Of a stretch of 61,312 nucleotides of DNA, positions 52,783-61,312 are shown piece after piece; position 1 is the first letter of the stretch, and each line of letters opens with the position of its first letter. The stretch covers positions 1 through 61,312 of the forward strand of contig CAZCTM010000010.1 of assembly GCA_964501925.1 (NCBI GenBank), read 5' to 3'. Source of the DNA: CAYLYU01 sp964501925 (GTDB lineage Bacteria; Pseudomonadota; Zetaproteobacteria; Mariprofundales; Mariprofundaceae). The notes below the pieces were generated by a model, which searched no databases, was not told where the DNA came from, and saw only the letters and a list, made by a program, of their open reading frames with translations. The position numbers and the translations under genes are program-made.

Positions 52783-55122
52783 ATGGGGGAAACAATGAAG
52801 TTAATGGTTACCTGGTGTTTTGTTGTTTCCATAGTCTTGTTGCCTCATGCAGGACTGGTTCTGGCACAGGATGGCGATGGGCTGGAGCGGTTCCTGAATG
52901 TCAAGCAATGGAAGGGCGAAATCTTCCTTCGAGTTGAAGAGCGTTACAACAAACACAGACAGTGGTCCGGAGGGCTATCCGATAATCACTTCAGGACAGT
53001 AAAAGTATGGCGGGTTTCGGTTCAAACAGGGGATGGGCACTGGGGGCCGGTTGATCCCTTTGTTGCGGAAACGGAGCCTGCCCCGGAGAAGGTGGAGAAA
53101 GGGGATATGTTTGCAGGGCACGATCTCGGCAGTATGCAACAGGCGATGAAGAATTCGGGCATGAGCCCGGCCATGATGCAACAGGTAATGTCGGAGCTGA
53201 ACAAGATGAAAGGGCTGCACCTGGCAGCCAGGAAATACAAGGAATGGGATTATAACTCATTTGGTTCAAACCCGATGGTTGCCGCCAATATATCGCCGAA
53301 TGACGAGATTGGTATCCATGCTGAAACCAACCTTTCCTTCCGAATGAATACCCGGTATTTCCAACGGGATGCAGGATTGGATGAGGCTGGTAAGGGATGG
53401 TGTGAGACGATTCGAAAAAGAGAAGTTCATGCAGATGTCATGGGAGATTCAACCTTGAAGTTGGTTGTCAACCTGCAGAAAAAGGCCTACAGCTTTAGTT
53501 GGGACGGGCTGGATACCTCCCAGAAGGGGGTATATAAATATTCAAAGCGAGACTCTTGTGAACCATCATTCAATGAAGACGATGCCGGTGTGGTAGCAGT
53601 TTCTGTGAAGCCACTGGAACAGGACAATTTGCTCAAGTCCATGTTGAAAGTACGGTTTGAGCCTTTGCCTGCCAACGGGATGGTTTTGTCAGGCAGCAAG
53701 AGTCTTGAGAGCGATGCGAAAGGGACAGCGATTGATGATGCGACACATCGGAAGATAATGCTTGAGTGGAGGTTTGTACCTTCGGATCACGAAATGCCCC
53801 AAGCATGGCTGGAATATAATACCGGCGGTGTGAACTGGGTTCCGGAAAAGGATAATGCGGTAAAAATCAGGTTGAGCTGGAATGACAATATTGCCCCATC
53901 AAAGGTCCGCTTTACCCTGTTCGACATTTCTTCCGAGCCCGGTTTCAGCATGAATTCCCGGGACCGGAATACCGATCCGGATCTGGAATTCGAGGCCGGA
54001 ATCAGGGAAAAGGGCTATAGGATCAGTCAGTCCAGTGGTAATTATGTGGCCACAAAGGAAAATCCGGAAGGGAACAGCGAAGTCATCACCCTGCATGCCA
54101 GGGATTACGGGGCCTATGCAAGCCTGAAGGCCGAGGTGCTTGTCAACGGAAACTGGTTCACGGCCGAGGCAAGGCCCTTCGAAACTTACAGTTTACCGGT
54201 TCCCTACGATGAGAATGGCAATAACATCGCGGACCGATGGGAGAAGGATACGGGAGTCTATGACAAGAGCCTTCCACCCGACTGGGACGAGGATCCCGTT
54301 CCCGCTGGTCAAAAGGGGAACGGTGACGGGTTCACGCTGTATGAAGAGTATCGTGGCTTCCAGGCCAATCAGCATTATTTTACGAAAGGTGCGCATGAGC
54401 AGGTTGAGGGGAAGCACGTCCGTTTGGACCCGATGCGCAAGGATATATTTGCATATGATCCCGACTCATTGCTGAGGAACTATTATTTTCCGAATGGCAA
54501 TCCTGCCGATCTCAACTGGCACCTGATTGATCTGACAATGATCAAAAAGGACGGGGCTCTTGAGAAGTCTCCCGATTATCGCTGGGTAAATTTCAATACC
54601 AGCGGGGAATACTCAGCCCGGCACCAGTATGCCATCTTTGTTTTGGACAAGGGTGAAGATTATGATGTTGACTGGAAAACGCGCAAGGTAAACCGTTGGG
54701 CCGGAACCACCAAGAGTTTGTGCGGCAAAAATGATCTGTTCACACCTCCTCTGAAATGCTTTTACAGTGCGGAGATATATTCAAAGAACGTTCAGGAATT
54801 CGTTTACAATCCGGATCACAATTTTCATCGGCCCAAGAATGTGGTTTTTCATGATTTGCTGGCAACGACCGTGATTCATGAACTTGGTCATGCCCTCGGA
54901 ATCAAACACCACAAACCGAAAACGTACCAGGGTGTCCAGGACTGCGCCATGCGGTATGAGGAAGTGATGGAATATAAACATGCTAATGTCATCGAGCTAT
55001 TGAAGGCTCGTTATTGCAAGGCCAATGAATATTATCTTACCGGCGAGGCAGATGCGTCCGGCCACTTTACCAGGCATCCGAGCCATAACTGCTATGGGCA
55101 GATCAATATCAAGGGAAATTGA
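52783..55122 (+). CDS. Large secreted protein with a metzincin-type zinc protease site
   Basis: A 779-residue protein (ATG 52783, or 52795 behind GGGGGAA). Signal peptide about 1-29, then RFLNVKQWKGEI (36-47), the module shared with the gene at 47723. Calcium-binding-style DENGNNIADRWE lies near 475 and an acidic DENGN-type repeat segment follows (GNGDGFTLYEEY). The C-terminal HELGHALGIKH at 699-709 is the HExxHxxGxxH zinc motif, and DCAMRY at 720-725 fits the Met-turn of metzincins. Most of the protein is beta-rich and unrecognised. It closes the cluster and is followed by a 120-nt gap without a gene, before a minus-strand operon. An active protease is inferred from the complete motif pair. 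Confidence 0.82.
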   Translation: MGETMKLMVTWCFVVSIVLLPHAGLVLAQDGDGLERFLNVKQWKGEIFLRVEERYNKHRQWSGGLSDNHFRTVKVWRVSVQTGDGHWGPVDPFVAETEPAPEKVEKGDMFAGHDLGSMQQAMKNSGMSPAMMQQVMSELNKMKGLHLAARKYKEWDYNSFGSNPMVAANISPNDEIGIHAETNLSFRMNTRYFQRDAGLDEAGKGWCETIRKREVHADVMGDSTLKLVVNLQKKAYSFSWDGLDTSQKGVYKYSKRDSCEPSFNEDDAGVVAVSVKPLEQDNLLKSMLKVRFEPLPANGMVLSGSKSLESDAKGTAIDDATHRKIMLEWRFVPSDHEMPQAWLEYNTGGVNWVPEKDNAVKIRLSWNDNIAPSKVRFTLFDISSEPGFSMNSRDRNTDPDLEFEAGIREKGYRISQSSGNYVATKENPEGNSEVITLHARDYGAYASLKAEVLVNGNWFTAEARPFETYSLPVPYDENGNNIADRWEKDTGVYDKSLPPDWDEDPVPAGQKGNGDGFTLYEEYRGFQANQHYFTKGAHEQVEGKHVRLDPMRKDIFAYDPDSLLRNYYFPNGNPADLNWHLIDLTMIKKDGALEKSPDYRWVNFNTSGEYSARHQYAIFVLDKGEDYDVDWKTRKVNRWAGTTKSLCGKNDLFTPPLKCFYSAEIYSKNVQEFVYNPDHNFHRPKNVVFHDLLATTVIHELGHALGIKHHKPKTYQGVQDCAMRYEEVMEYKHANVIELLKARYCKANEYYLTGEADASGHFTRHPSHNCYGQINIKGN

Positions 55123-55242
55123 TCACTTCATGCTTGTCCCTTCGGACCAGCCGTTTCCCATCCTCCCCGATTGATGCGCTGCAGGGTCACTTGCGAACAA
55201 TGCATCGGAGAAGGCCGGATGCCCCTTCCGAACGGCTGGGGT

Positions 55243-55443
55243 TTATTTGCGAAGCAGCCATAATATGATGCTGAGAACAACACTGATCAGGATGCCCGTA
55301 GTGATCGGGAAATAGAAACGGAAATTGTCTCTTTCAATCACGATGTCACCGGGCAGACGGAACAAACCCAGCCTGTCGATCCAGGGCCAGACAAGCCCGG
55401 CCAGAATGAGAATAATGCCGATGGTGATCAGGGTACGTTGCAA
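55243..55443 (-). CDS. DUF2905 family small membrane protein
   Basis: A 66-residue protein from TTG 55443: two membrane helices around the signature GLFRLPGDIVIERDNFRFYF and FPITTGILIS. Function of the family is unknown. It starts 4 nt after the stop of the MscS gene and is likely cotranscribed. A longer upstream frame overlaps MscS and is not supported. Confidence 0.85.
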   Translation of the reverse strand: MQRTLITIGIILILAGLVWPWIDRLGLFRLPGDIVIERDNFRFYFPITTGILISVVLSIILWLLRK

Positions 55444-55447
55444 CGGG

Positions 55448-56575
55448 TCAGGTCTCCGATCCTGTTCGGGCTTCTTCCCCAACACCGGAATTTGCTGACT
55501 GTTCCAGATATACGGTTCGGGTAGGGAATGCAAATTCGATATCCAGCCTGCCCAGCAGTTCCATGATGGCGAGATTCACCTCCTGGCGCACCTGCAGGTA
55601 GTCTGCCCATTTGGTGCTCTTGCTGAAATAGTAGAGGAAGATGGACAGGGATGAGTCCTCGAATTCGTCGAATTTGACCAGCGAGAAATCCTGATCCACG
55701 CCGGGATGATCCCTTAATATCTTCTCTATCCCCCGGATGGCTGCCTGAACCTGGGCCGGAGTTGTTGAATAGGTGACGCCGATCCGCATCTTGACCCGCC
55801 GCTTGGGCATGGCGTGAATGTTGTCGATCACCATGTTGGCCAGTGAGGAATTGGGCACATTGACCAGTGTTTTGGCAAAGGTTCGTATGCGCGTGGAGCG
55901 GAAACCGATTTCCTCCACAACCCCCTCGAATTCACTGGTTCTGATCCAGTCGCCGATCGTAAACGGCCGGTCGATGAGAATCATGATGGAGCCGAAAACA
56001 TTGGCGATGGTGTCCCTGGCCGCCATGGCGATGGCGATACCGCCGATGCCAAGGGAAGCGATAAGGCCGGTGATGGAGTAACCGAGGTTCTGGGCAACGA
56101 CAAGCACACCCGTGATCACGATGAAGATCTTCAGGGTCTTGGAAACAAACGGAACAAGCTGGTCATCCAGGCTTGTCTCGGTCCTGGCGGCCCGGGCCCG
56201 GAAATAGGCCGCCAGGCCGTCGGTAAGACGCCACAGAAACCATGCGCCCACGATGATGGAAATAATGCGCCCTGCCTGGTCGGCAAACTCGATCATCGGG
56301 AAGGTTTCGATGGGTGGATTGAGGATGTGGACCGAGGCGATGATGCCGAGGACCAGGATCAGCCAGCTTGCCGGTTTCTCGGCGGCCTCCAAAAGCAGGT
56401 TGTCCAGCTCGGTTGCCGTGCGATCGGCCAGTTTCTGGGTGAGAACGTGAAAGGTCTTGAGGATGATCTTCTGGGCCGCAATGGCGGCAAAAAGCACAAG
56501 AAGGGAAAGCAGCCAGCGCATCAGGGGGATGCCGAGAAAAGACCAGCCTTGAATGGTTGTCCAGGTTTCCTGCAT
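55448..56575 (-). CDS. MscS family mechanosensitive ion channel
   Basis: A 375-residue membrane protein. Four or five helices precede the MscS beta domain (GDWIRTSEFEGVVEEIGFRSTRIRTF, about 230-255) after the pore-lining helix with LGIGGIAIAMAARDTIANVFGS. It lets ions out when membrane tension rises on hypo-osmotic shock. The N-terminal region is longer than in E. coli MscS, as in YnaI-type channels. Confidence 0.93.
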   Translation of the reverse strand: MQETWTTIQGWSFLGIPLMRWLLSLLVLFAAIAAQKIILKTFHVLTQKLADRTATELDNLLLEAAEKPASWLILVLGIIASVHILNPPIETFPMIEFADQAGRIISIIVGAWFLWRLTDGLAAYFRARAARTETSLDDQLVPFVSKTLKIFIVITGVLVVAQNLGYSITGLIASLGIGGIAIAMAARDTIANVFGSIMILIDRPFTIGDWIRTSEFEGVVEEIGFRSTRIRTFAKTLVNVPNSSLANMVIDNIHAMPKRRVKMRIGVTYSTTPAQVQAAIRGIEKILRDHPGVDQDFSLVKFDEFEDSSLSIFLYYFSKSTKWADYLQVRQEVNLAIMELLGRLDIEFAFPTRTVYLEQSANSGVGEEARTGSET

Positions 56576-56653
56576 GTCAGTCCTCCAGGTGATTGCCTTC
56601 CGGCAAGGAAGTGAATATTAGGCGGATTCTCCCGGAAGGGAATGTCAAAGCGG

Positions 56654-57667
56654 TCACCACCCCCCTGACAGCCCCTTCTCCATGCCAACGGGGCTTTTTT
56701 GCCTCTCCGACCAGATTAGCCAGGCCTGTGGCTGGCCGCCGACAGAAATGCGCAATCGGAAGTGAAGGTTCGCCGGATCACCGGCGTGAAACCGGAGGTC
56801 GGCAAATTCGAGGAATTCACCGTTCCTTTTCAGCAGCACCGGAAAGCGCGCAAACCAGCGATAGAAATCCACTCCCGACAGGCCATCGATACCCTGTACC
56901 GACGTCATCGCCGGAAACTGCTGCCACTCAGGTCTGTCCGCGGGACGGACACCCTGTGAAAGCCTTTGCGTCAGTGATTGTGGCAGGAAAAGGGCGCTTC
57001 CCGGAAAATCCGGCTGGAAATCAACGGCCGCCCGGCGGTAGTGGTCGGGATATGTGGCAATCAGTTGCCAGCGGAACGGGGAAAACGGCAAGGGCAGGGC
57101 CGAATATTTTTCGGCCCGGGGCATCTCCCTTTCTGCGAGCCTCAGGACCTGCTGCTGGGTGGAATAGGCCACTCCGAGATAGGCGGCCATGCCGGCCAGG
57201 CCGAATACACACAGTTTCCGGGCGTGGTCAGGCCAGAGCAGGCTCATGAGCAGGGGTATCAGGAGGGTCAGCGTGAACAGGGGGTCGATGATGAATACCA
57301 GATCCAGCGTAAGCCGCTGATCGGTCAGGGGAGAGAGCGCCATGGTGCCGTAGGATGTGATGATATCGAGAAAAATGTGGAGCCCGAGTACGGCGGCGAT
57401 CAGCCATGGCATGGCAGGATACCTGCGGCGTTGGCTGGGAACGATGCTCAGGCATAGCCATGTCCACAGGGGCAGGAGGAGAATGGAGTGGGTGATCCCC
57501 CGGTGATACTTGAGGTAAACGATATCCGAGATGAAGCGAAGCACATAATCTGCGTCGGGCAGCATGGCCAGAAACGCGAGATAGAGAACGGTTCCCCGCG
57601 GCAATCGCTGTCGCGGCGCTGCCCTGGCCAGGACGGCGCCGCTTATGGCGTGGGTAAGCGGGTCCAT
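56654..57667 (-). CDS. YdjM-like membrane-bound metal-dependent hydrolase family protein
   Basis: A 337-residue protein of the LexA-binding/YdjM family (membrane-bound metal-dependent hydrolase). It starts MDPLTHAISGAVLA and has the metal-binding-type PDADYV and YHRGITHS segments (about 36-64) and five membrane helices. Function is not established. The ATG overlaps the end of anmK by 25 nt on the same strand. Confidence 0.85.
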   Translation of the reverse strand: MDPLTHAISGAVLARAAPRQRLPRGTVLYLAFLAMLPDADYVLRFISDIVYLKYHRGITHSILLLPLWTWLCLSIVPSQRRRYPAMPWLIAAVLGLHIFLDIITSYGTMALSPLTDQRLTLDLVFIIDPLFTLTLLIPLLMSLLWPDHARKLCVFGLAGMAAYLGVAYSTQQQVLRLAEREMPRAEKYSALPLPFSPFRWQLIATYPDHYRRAAVDFQPDFPGSALFLPQSLTQRLSQGVRPADRPEWQQFPAMTSVQGIDGLSGVDFYRWFARFPVLLKRNGEFLEFADLRFHAGDPANLHFRLRISVGGQPQAWLIWSERQKSPVGMEKGLSGGW

Positions 57668-58824
57668 GCAGAAAGGTAGCTAAGCAACCCGGGCCAGTTT
57701 TCACCAGGCACGATATGGCCGCCCGGAACGGCATGTCCGGCACCGGTAATTTCCGGCAGGGTGTTTGGTCTTCCGAGCAGGGTATGCCAGGCCAGGATCG
57801 CGAAGCACATTGCCTCGACGGCATCGGCGGGGACGCCCTTGTCCGCTGTGGTAAGAACCCGGGCCGGCGCCAGCAGTTCCCCTAGCCGTCTCATCAGGTA
57901 TGTGTTGGATGCTCCTCCGCCACAGACAAACCATATATCGGGCATATCGGACAGAAATCGCCGACTATCCGCGATGCTCAGGGCTGTAAGCTCAAGGGCT
58001 GTACGGATCCTGTCGGCATCCGGGATGCCCTGCCAGCCGAGAATCCTGTCAATAACCTCATGGCCAAACTCCTCCCTGCCGGTGGATTTTGGCGGTTTGC
58101 GCCTGAAATAGGGGTGAGACAGAAGCTCATCCAGAAGCGGTTTGCACAGCTTGCCGCTGGCGGCCAGCTCGCCGTTTCTGTCGCAGGAATAACGACCATC
58201 GGAAAGAATCAGCATCAGGCCATCCATGACCATATTGCCCGGTCCCGTGTCGAAACCGCTCACGGGGCCGCGCGCCGGAATGCATGTGATATTGGCGATG
58301 CCGCCGATATTGAGTACGGCCACATTTCTTTCAGGTTCGCCAAACAGAATCCGGTGTGTGAAAGGTGTCAGTGGCGCGCCTTCCCCGCCAGCCGCCATAT
58401 CCCGGCGCCGGAAGTCGGCGATGGTGGTGATGCCGGTCAGCTCAGCGATTGTCGAAGGGCAGCCAATCTGCAATGAAAAGGGGTGCATTGATCCGGGCCT
58501 GTGTCGGATGGTCTGGCCATGACTGCCGATGGCGGTGATATCCCCGACGGCAAGCCCGGCCTCCTCCATGGTGTTCAGAACTGCGCCGGCGATGGCTTCG
58601 CCAAGGGCGCGGTCAAGCTCCCCCATCGGATCGATCTCGTTCACGCCGGGTTTGGCCAGTCTCAGAATTTGTTCGCGTAACTCCTCCGGCATGGGTTGTT
58701 CCCGGTAATAAACCAGTTCAGGCCGGTTGTTGCCGATGCGAACAATTGCGACATCGATTCCATCGGCGGATGTCCCGGACATGACGCCGATCATGAGTGG
58801 TCGCTTGATGACCAGATCTGCCAT
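57643..58824 (-). CDS. anmK: Anhydro-N-acetylmuramic acid kinase
   Basis: Recycles peptidoglycan by phosphorylating and opening anhydro-MurNAc. The 393-residue protein has GVMSGTSADGIDVAIV near residue 13 and the ATP/sugar motif VLNIGGIANIT and FDTGPGNMVMD. ATG 58824 is 20 codons longer than a start at the IGVMSGTS Met. It is divergent from tyrS. The neighbour order anmK-tyrS is widespread. Confidence 0.95.
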   Translation of the reverse strand: MADLVIKRPLMIGVMSGTSADGIDVAIVRIGNNRPELVYYREQPMPEELREQILRLAKPGVNEIDPMGELDRALGEAIAGAVLNTMEEAGLAVGDITAIGSHGQTIRHRPGSMHPFSLQIGCPSTIAELTGITTIADFRRRDMAAGGEGAPLTPFTHRILFGEPERNVAVLNIGGIANITCIPARGPVSGFDTGPGNMVMDGLMLILSDGRYSCDRNGELAASGKLCKPLLDELLSHPYFRRKPPKSTGREEFGHEVIDRILGWQGIPDADRIRTALELTALSIADSRRFLSDMPDIWFVCGGGASNTYLMRRLGELLAPARVLTTADKGVPADAVEAMCFAILAWHTLLGRPNTLPEITGAGHAVPGGHIVPGENWPGLLSYLSAWTRLPTP

Positions 58825-58944
58825 TTGTAAAGCATATAGCAGTCAGGAGCCTGCAGCTACGGTACGGGTGGGGAGAACATGGATAACTGGCAGAACCGGC
58901 GTGTTTTCGTAGGATGCGCAGCATGCGAAGATACTGGGGCGATC

Positions 58945-60135
58945 ATGGATACTGAACAGCAGTTGCAATTGTTAAGGCGGGGGACGGTCGAGATCCTGCC
59001 TCATGGCGGTCTGGAGGCCAGGCTCAGGGAGGCCGAAAAGGAAGGCAGGCCGCTGCGCGTGAAGGCGGGGTTTGATCCGACCGCCCCTGATCTGCATCTG
59101 GGTCATACGGTGCTGCTGGAGAAGCTGCGCCAGTTTCAGGTTTGTGGCCATCGGGTGATTTTCCTGATCGGGGATTTTACCGGCATGATCGGTGACCCCT
59201 CCGGCAAGAATGAGACTCGTCCGCCCCTGACGCGCGAGGAGGTTCTTGCCAACGCCGAGACCTACAAGCAGCAGGTGTTCAAGATCCTTGATCCGGAAAA
59301 AACGGAGGTGCGTTTCAATTCGGAATGGCTGTCCGAACTTGGCGCAGACGATCTGATCCGGATCGCCGCCAGGGCCACCGTGGCGCGTATGCTGGAGCGT
59401 GATGACTTTGAGAAGCGCTACAAGAGTGGCCAGCCGATCGCCATCCACGAGTTCCTCTATCCCCTGATCCAGGGCTACGACTCGGTGGTGCTGGAGGCGG
59501 ATGTGGAAGTGGGTGGCAATGACCAGAAGTTCAATCTGCTCATGGGACGCCAGCTTCAGGAGGCCTGGGGCAAGCCACCGCAGGTCATCCTGACCATGCC
59601 CCTGCTGGAAGGTCTGGACGGCGTGAACAAGATGTCCAAGTCGCTGAACAACTATATCGGTGTGACCGAACCCCCCGCTGAACAGTTCGGCAAACTGATG
59701 TCCATCTCCGATGAGCTGATGTGGACCTACTATCAGCTTCTGACGGACGTGGACGTGAATGAACGAAGGGCCATGCACCCCATGGAGGCGAAAAAGCAGC
59801 TGGCCGAGATGATCGTGAGCCGTTTTCATGGCGAAGACCAGGGGAGAAAGGCCAGGGAAGAATTTGAGCGGGTCTTTTCACAGCACCGGCTTCCCGAGGA
59901 TATTCCTGCCAAAACGCTGGAGGCGGAAGATGGAGGGCTATGGATAGCCAGAGCCCTGACACGGGCGGGTCTGACACAGAGCAACGGCGAGGCCATCCGC
60001 CTGATCAAACAGGGGGCGCTGTCTGTTAATGGTGAGAAAATCACGGACAAGGATTATCACCTTTTGCCCGGGGGCCCGTATCTGATCAGGCTTGGAAAGC
60101 GGCGCTTTCTGAGGCTTGCCGTCAGCTCACCGTAA
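58945..60135 (+). CDS. tyrS: Tyrosine-tRNA ligase
   Basis: A 396-residue class I aminoacyl-tRNA synthetase. HLGH in PDLHLGHTVLL near residue 50 and KMSKS (about 232-236) are the ATP motifs. A C-terminal S4 RNA-binding domain (AIRLIKQGALSVNGEKI, about 355-371) is present. It is of the TyrZ type. I start at ATG 58945, which gives the standard N-terminus; the extra 22 codons upstream are not conserved-looking. Confidence 0.96.
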   Translation: MDTEQQLQLLRRGTVEILPHGGLEARLREAEKEGRPLRVKAGFDPTAPDLHLGHTVLLEKLRQFQVCGHRVIFLIGDFTGMIGDPSGKNETRPPLTREEVLANAETYKQQVFKILDPEKTEVRFNSEWLSELGADDLIRIAARATVARMLERDDFEKRYKSGQPIAIHEFLYPLIQGYDSVVLEADVEVGGNDQKFNLLMGRQLQEAWGKPPQVILTMPLLEGLDGVNKMSKSLNNYIGVTEPPAEQFGKLMSISDELMWTYYQLLTDVDVNERRAMHPMEAKKQLAEMIVSRFHGEDQGRKAREEFERVFSQHRLPEDIPAKTLEAEDGGLWIARALTRAGLTQSNGEAIRLIKQGALSVNGEKITDKDYHLLPGGPYLIRLGKRRFLRLAVSSP

Positions 60136-60207
60136 CTCTTTTTCTCCGGCGTGATCCCGGGCGGGCGGCTTCCTTCCGTCGATTCCACTGAAGTTCAAAC
60201 AAAAGTG

Positions 60208-60235
60208 TTGACGGCGACGGACAGCACTCTATAGT
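60208..60235 (+). promoter_or_regulatory. rrn promoter P1 (sigma70 type)
   Basis: TTGACG and TATAGT are spaced by 16 nt and preceded by an A-rich UP-like stretch (GTTCAAACAAAA). A GC-rich discriminator (TCGCCGCCC) follows, a feature of stringently controlled rRNA promoters. It lies in the 358-nt gene-free leader between tyrS and 16S. Confidence 0.8.
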
Positions 60236-60281
60236 TCGCCGCCCTTGCCGCTGTAAGGTGGCTATCATGGTGGTGGAAGTA

Positions 60282-60309
60282 TTGACGTTTTCCGCAGTTG
60301 GAATACACT
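60282..60309 (+). promoter_or_regulatory. rrn promoter P2 (sigma70 type)
   Basis: A second TTGACG with a 16-nt spacer to TACACT, 74 nt downstream of P1. Two tandem promoters before rRNA are common. The -10 match is weaker than in P1. Confidence 0.6.
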
Positions 60310-60333
60310 ACTCCACCCCGTTGAAAACGGGTT

Positions 60334-60345
60334 TGTTCTTTACAA
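60334..60345 (+). promoter_or_regulatory. boxA-like antitermination site
   Basis: TTGTTCTTTACA is close to the rRNA boxA consensus (TGCTCTTTA), placed in the 16S leader downstream of both promoters. It would recruit Nus factors to keep transcription going through rRNA. Confidence 0.55.
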
Positions 60346-60493
60346 TTTTGTAGTTTTTTGCTTGAGCTGTGGACGTGCCGGGTCATCCTTTGTTGTCGGG
60401 AGTTGGTCTCGGATGCGTAAACAGGTCAAGCTGTACGTGAACGAGTAAATTGACTTCCGTCAATAATTGGGATCAATGTTTTACAAACTAACT

Positions 60494-61312
<819 letters not shown>

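Noticed and set aside
56672..56700. GCCCC...GGGGC followed by six T on the plus strand
   Set aside because: A five-base stem with a 14-base loop lying inside the 3' end of a minus-strand gene, with no plus-strand gene before it. Too weak to call a terminator.

Overview
The window looks like a contig from a Gram-negative, moderately GC-rich proteobacterium-like organism. Evidence: outer-membrane-type secreted proteins, a nine-gene atp operon followed by glmU-glmS, the rpmE/rplU/rpmA/obgE/proBA/nadD/rsfS/rlmH block, and the first ~820 nt of a 16S rRNA gene with general proteobacterial features. I cannot assign a class by eye; a deep-branching class such as Zetaproteobacteria or Magnetococcia is only a guess. 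The left end (1-54) resembles the end of an IS21-family element and the right end is cut inside 16S rRNA. Both are classic assembly break points, so the window may be a complete contig.

Layout. 0.1-3.9 kb: methyl-cycle genes metK and ahcY with an SAH riboswitch between them, a small secreted EF-hand-like protein, and a methyltransferase with RquA (rhodoquinone) signatures. 4.1-11.0 kb: atpI-B-E-F-H-A-G-D-C, ended by a terminator. 11.1-16.9 kb: glmU, glmS, aroE, a PilC/GspF protein and a pterin dehydratase. 16.9-23.4 kb (minus): mtnA, apt and an aldolase/short-chain-dehydrogenase fusion, a plausible methylthioadenosine/5'-deoxyadenosine salvage set, then acnA. 23.5-26.9 kb: pcm, a slipin/NfeD pair and a YbaK-like protein. 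27.0-32.4 kb (minus): a sensory cluster made of a secreted protein, a membrane GAF protein, a PAS protein and two PAS-HD-GYP proteins, one of them frameshifted at a perfect 28-bp palindrome. 32.7-45.5 kb: a secreted protein, ribosomal proteins, obgE, proBA, nadD, rsfS, rlmH, an EnvC-like protein, a CtpA protease, a divergent deacetylase, DUF502, DUF484-GGDEF and a Xer recombinase.

The most unusual part is 46.1-55.1 kb: ten or so same-strand genes, nearly all with signal peptides. Five encode small divergent paralogs sharing a Tyr-Pro-Gly-Ala-like motif followed by a Pro-Glu-Lys...Trp-Tyr...Trp motif. With them are an AIM24-family protein, a DUF4892-OmpA protein, two proteins that share an N-terminal module (one carrying a metzincin-type zinc-protease site), and two genes interrupted by single-base frameshifts, one at a run of seven G. 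I do not recognise this cluster as a described system. I infer a cell-envelope or secreted module.

The last part (55.2-61.3 kb) holds a DUF2905 protein, an MscS channel, a YdjM-like membrane protein, anmK, tyrS, and a 16S rRNA gene preceded by two tandem sigma70-type promoters and a boxA-like site.
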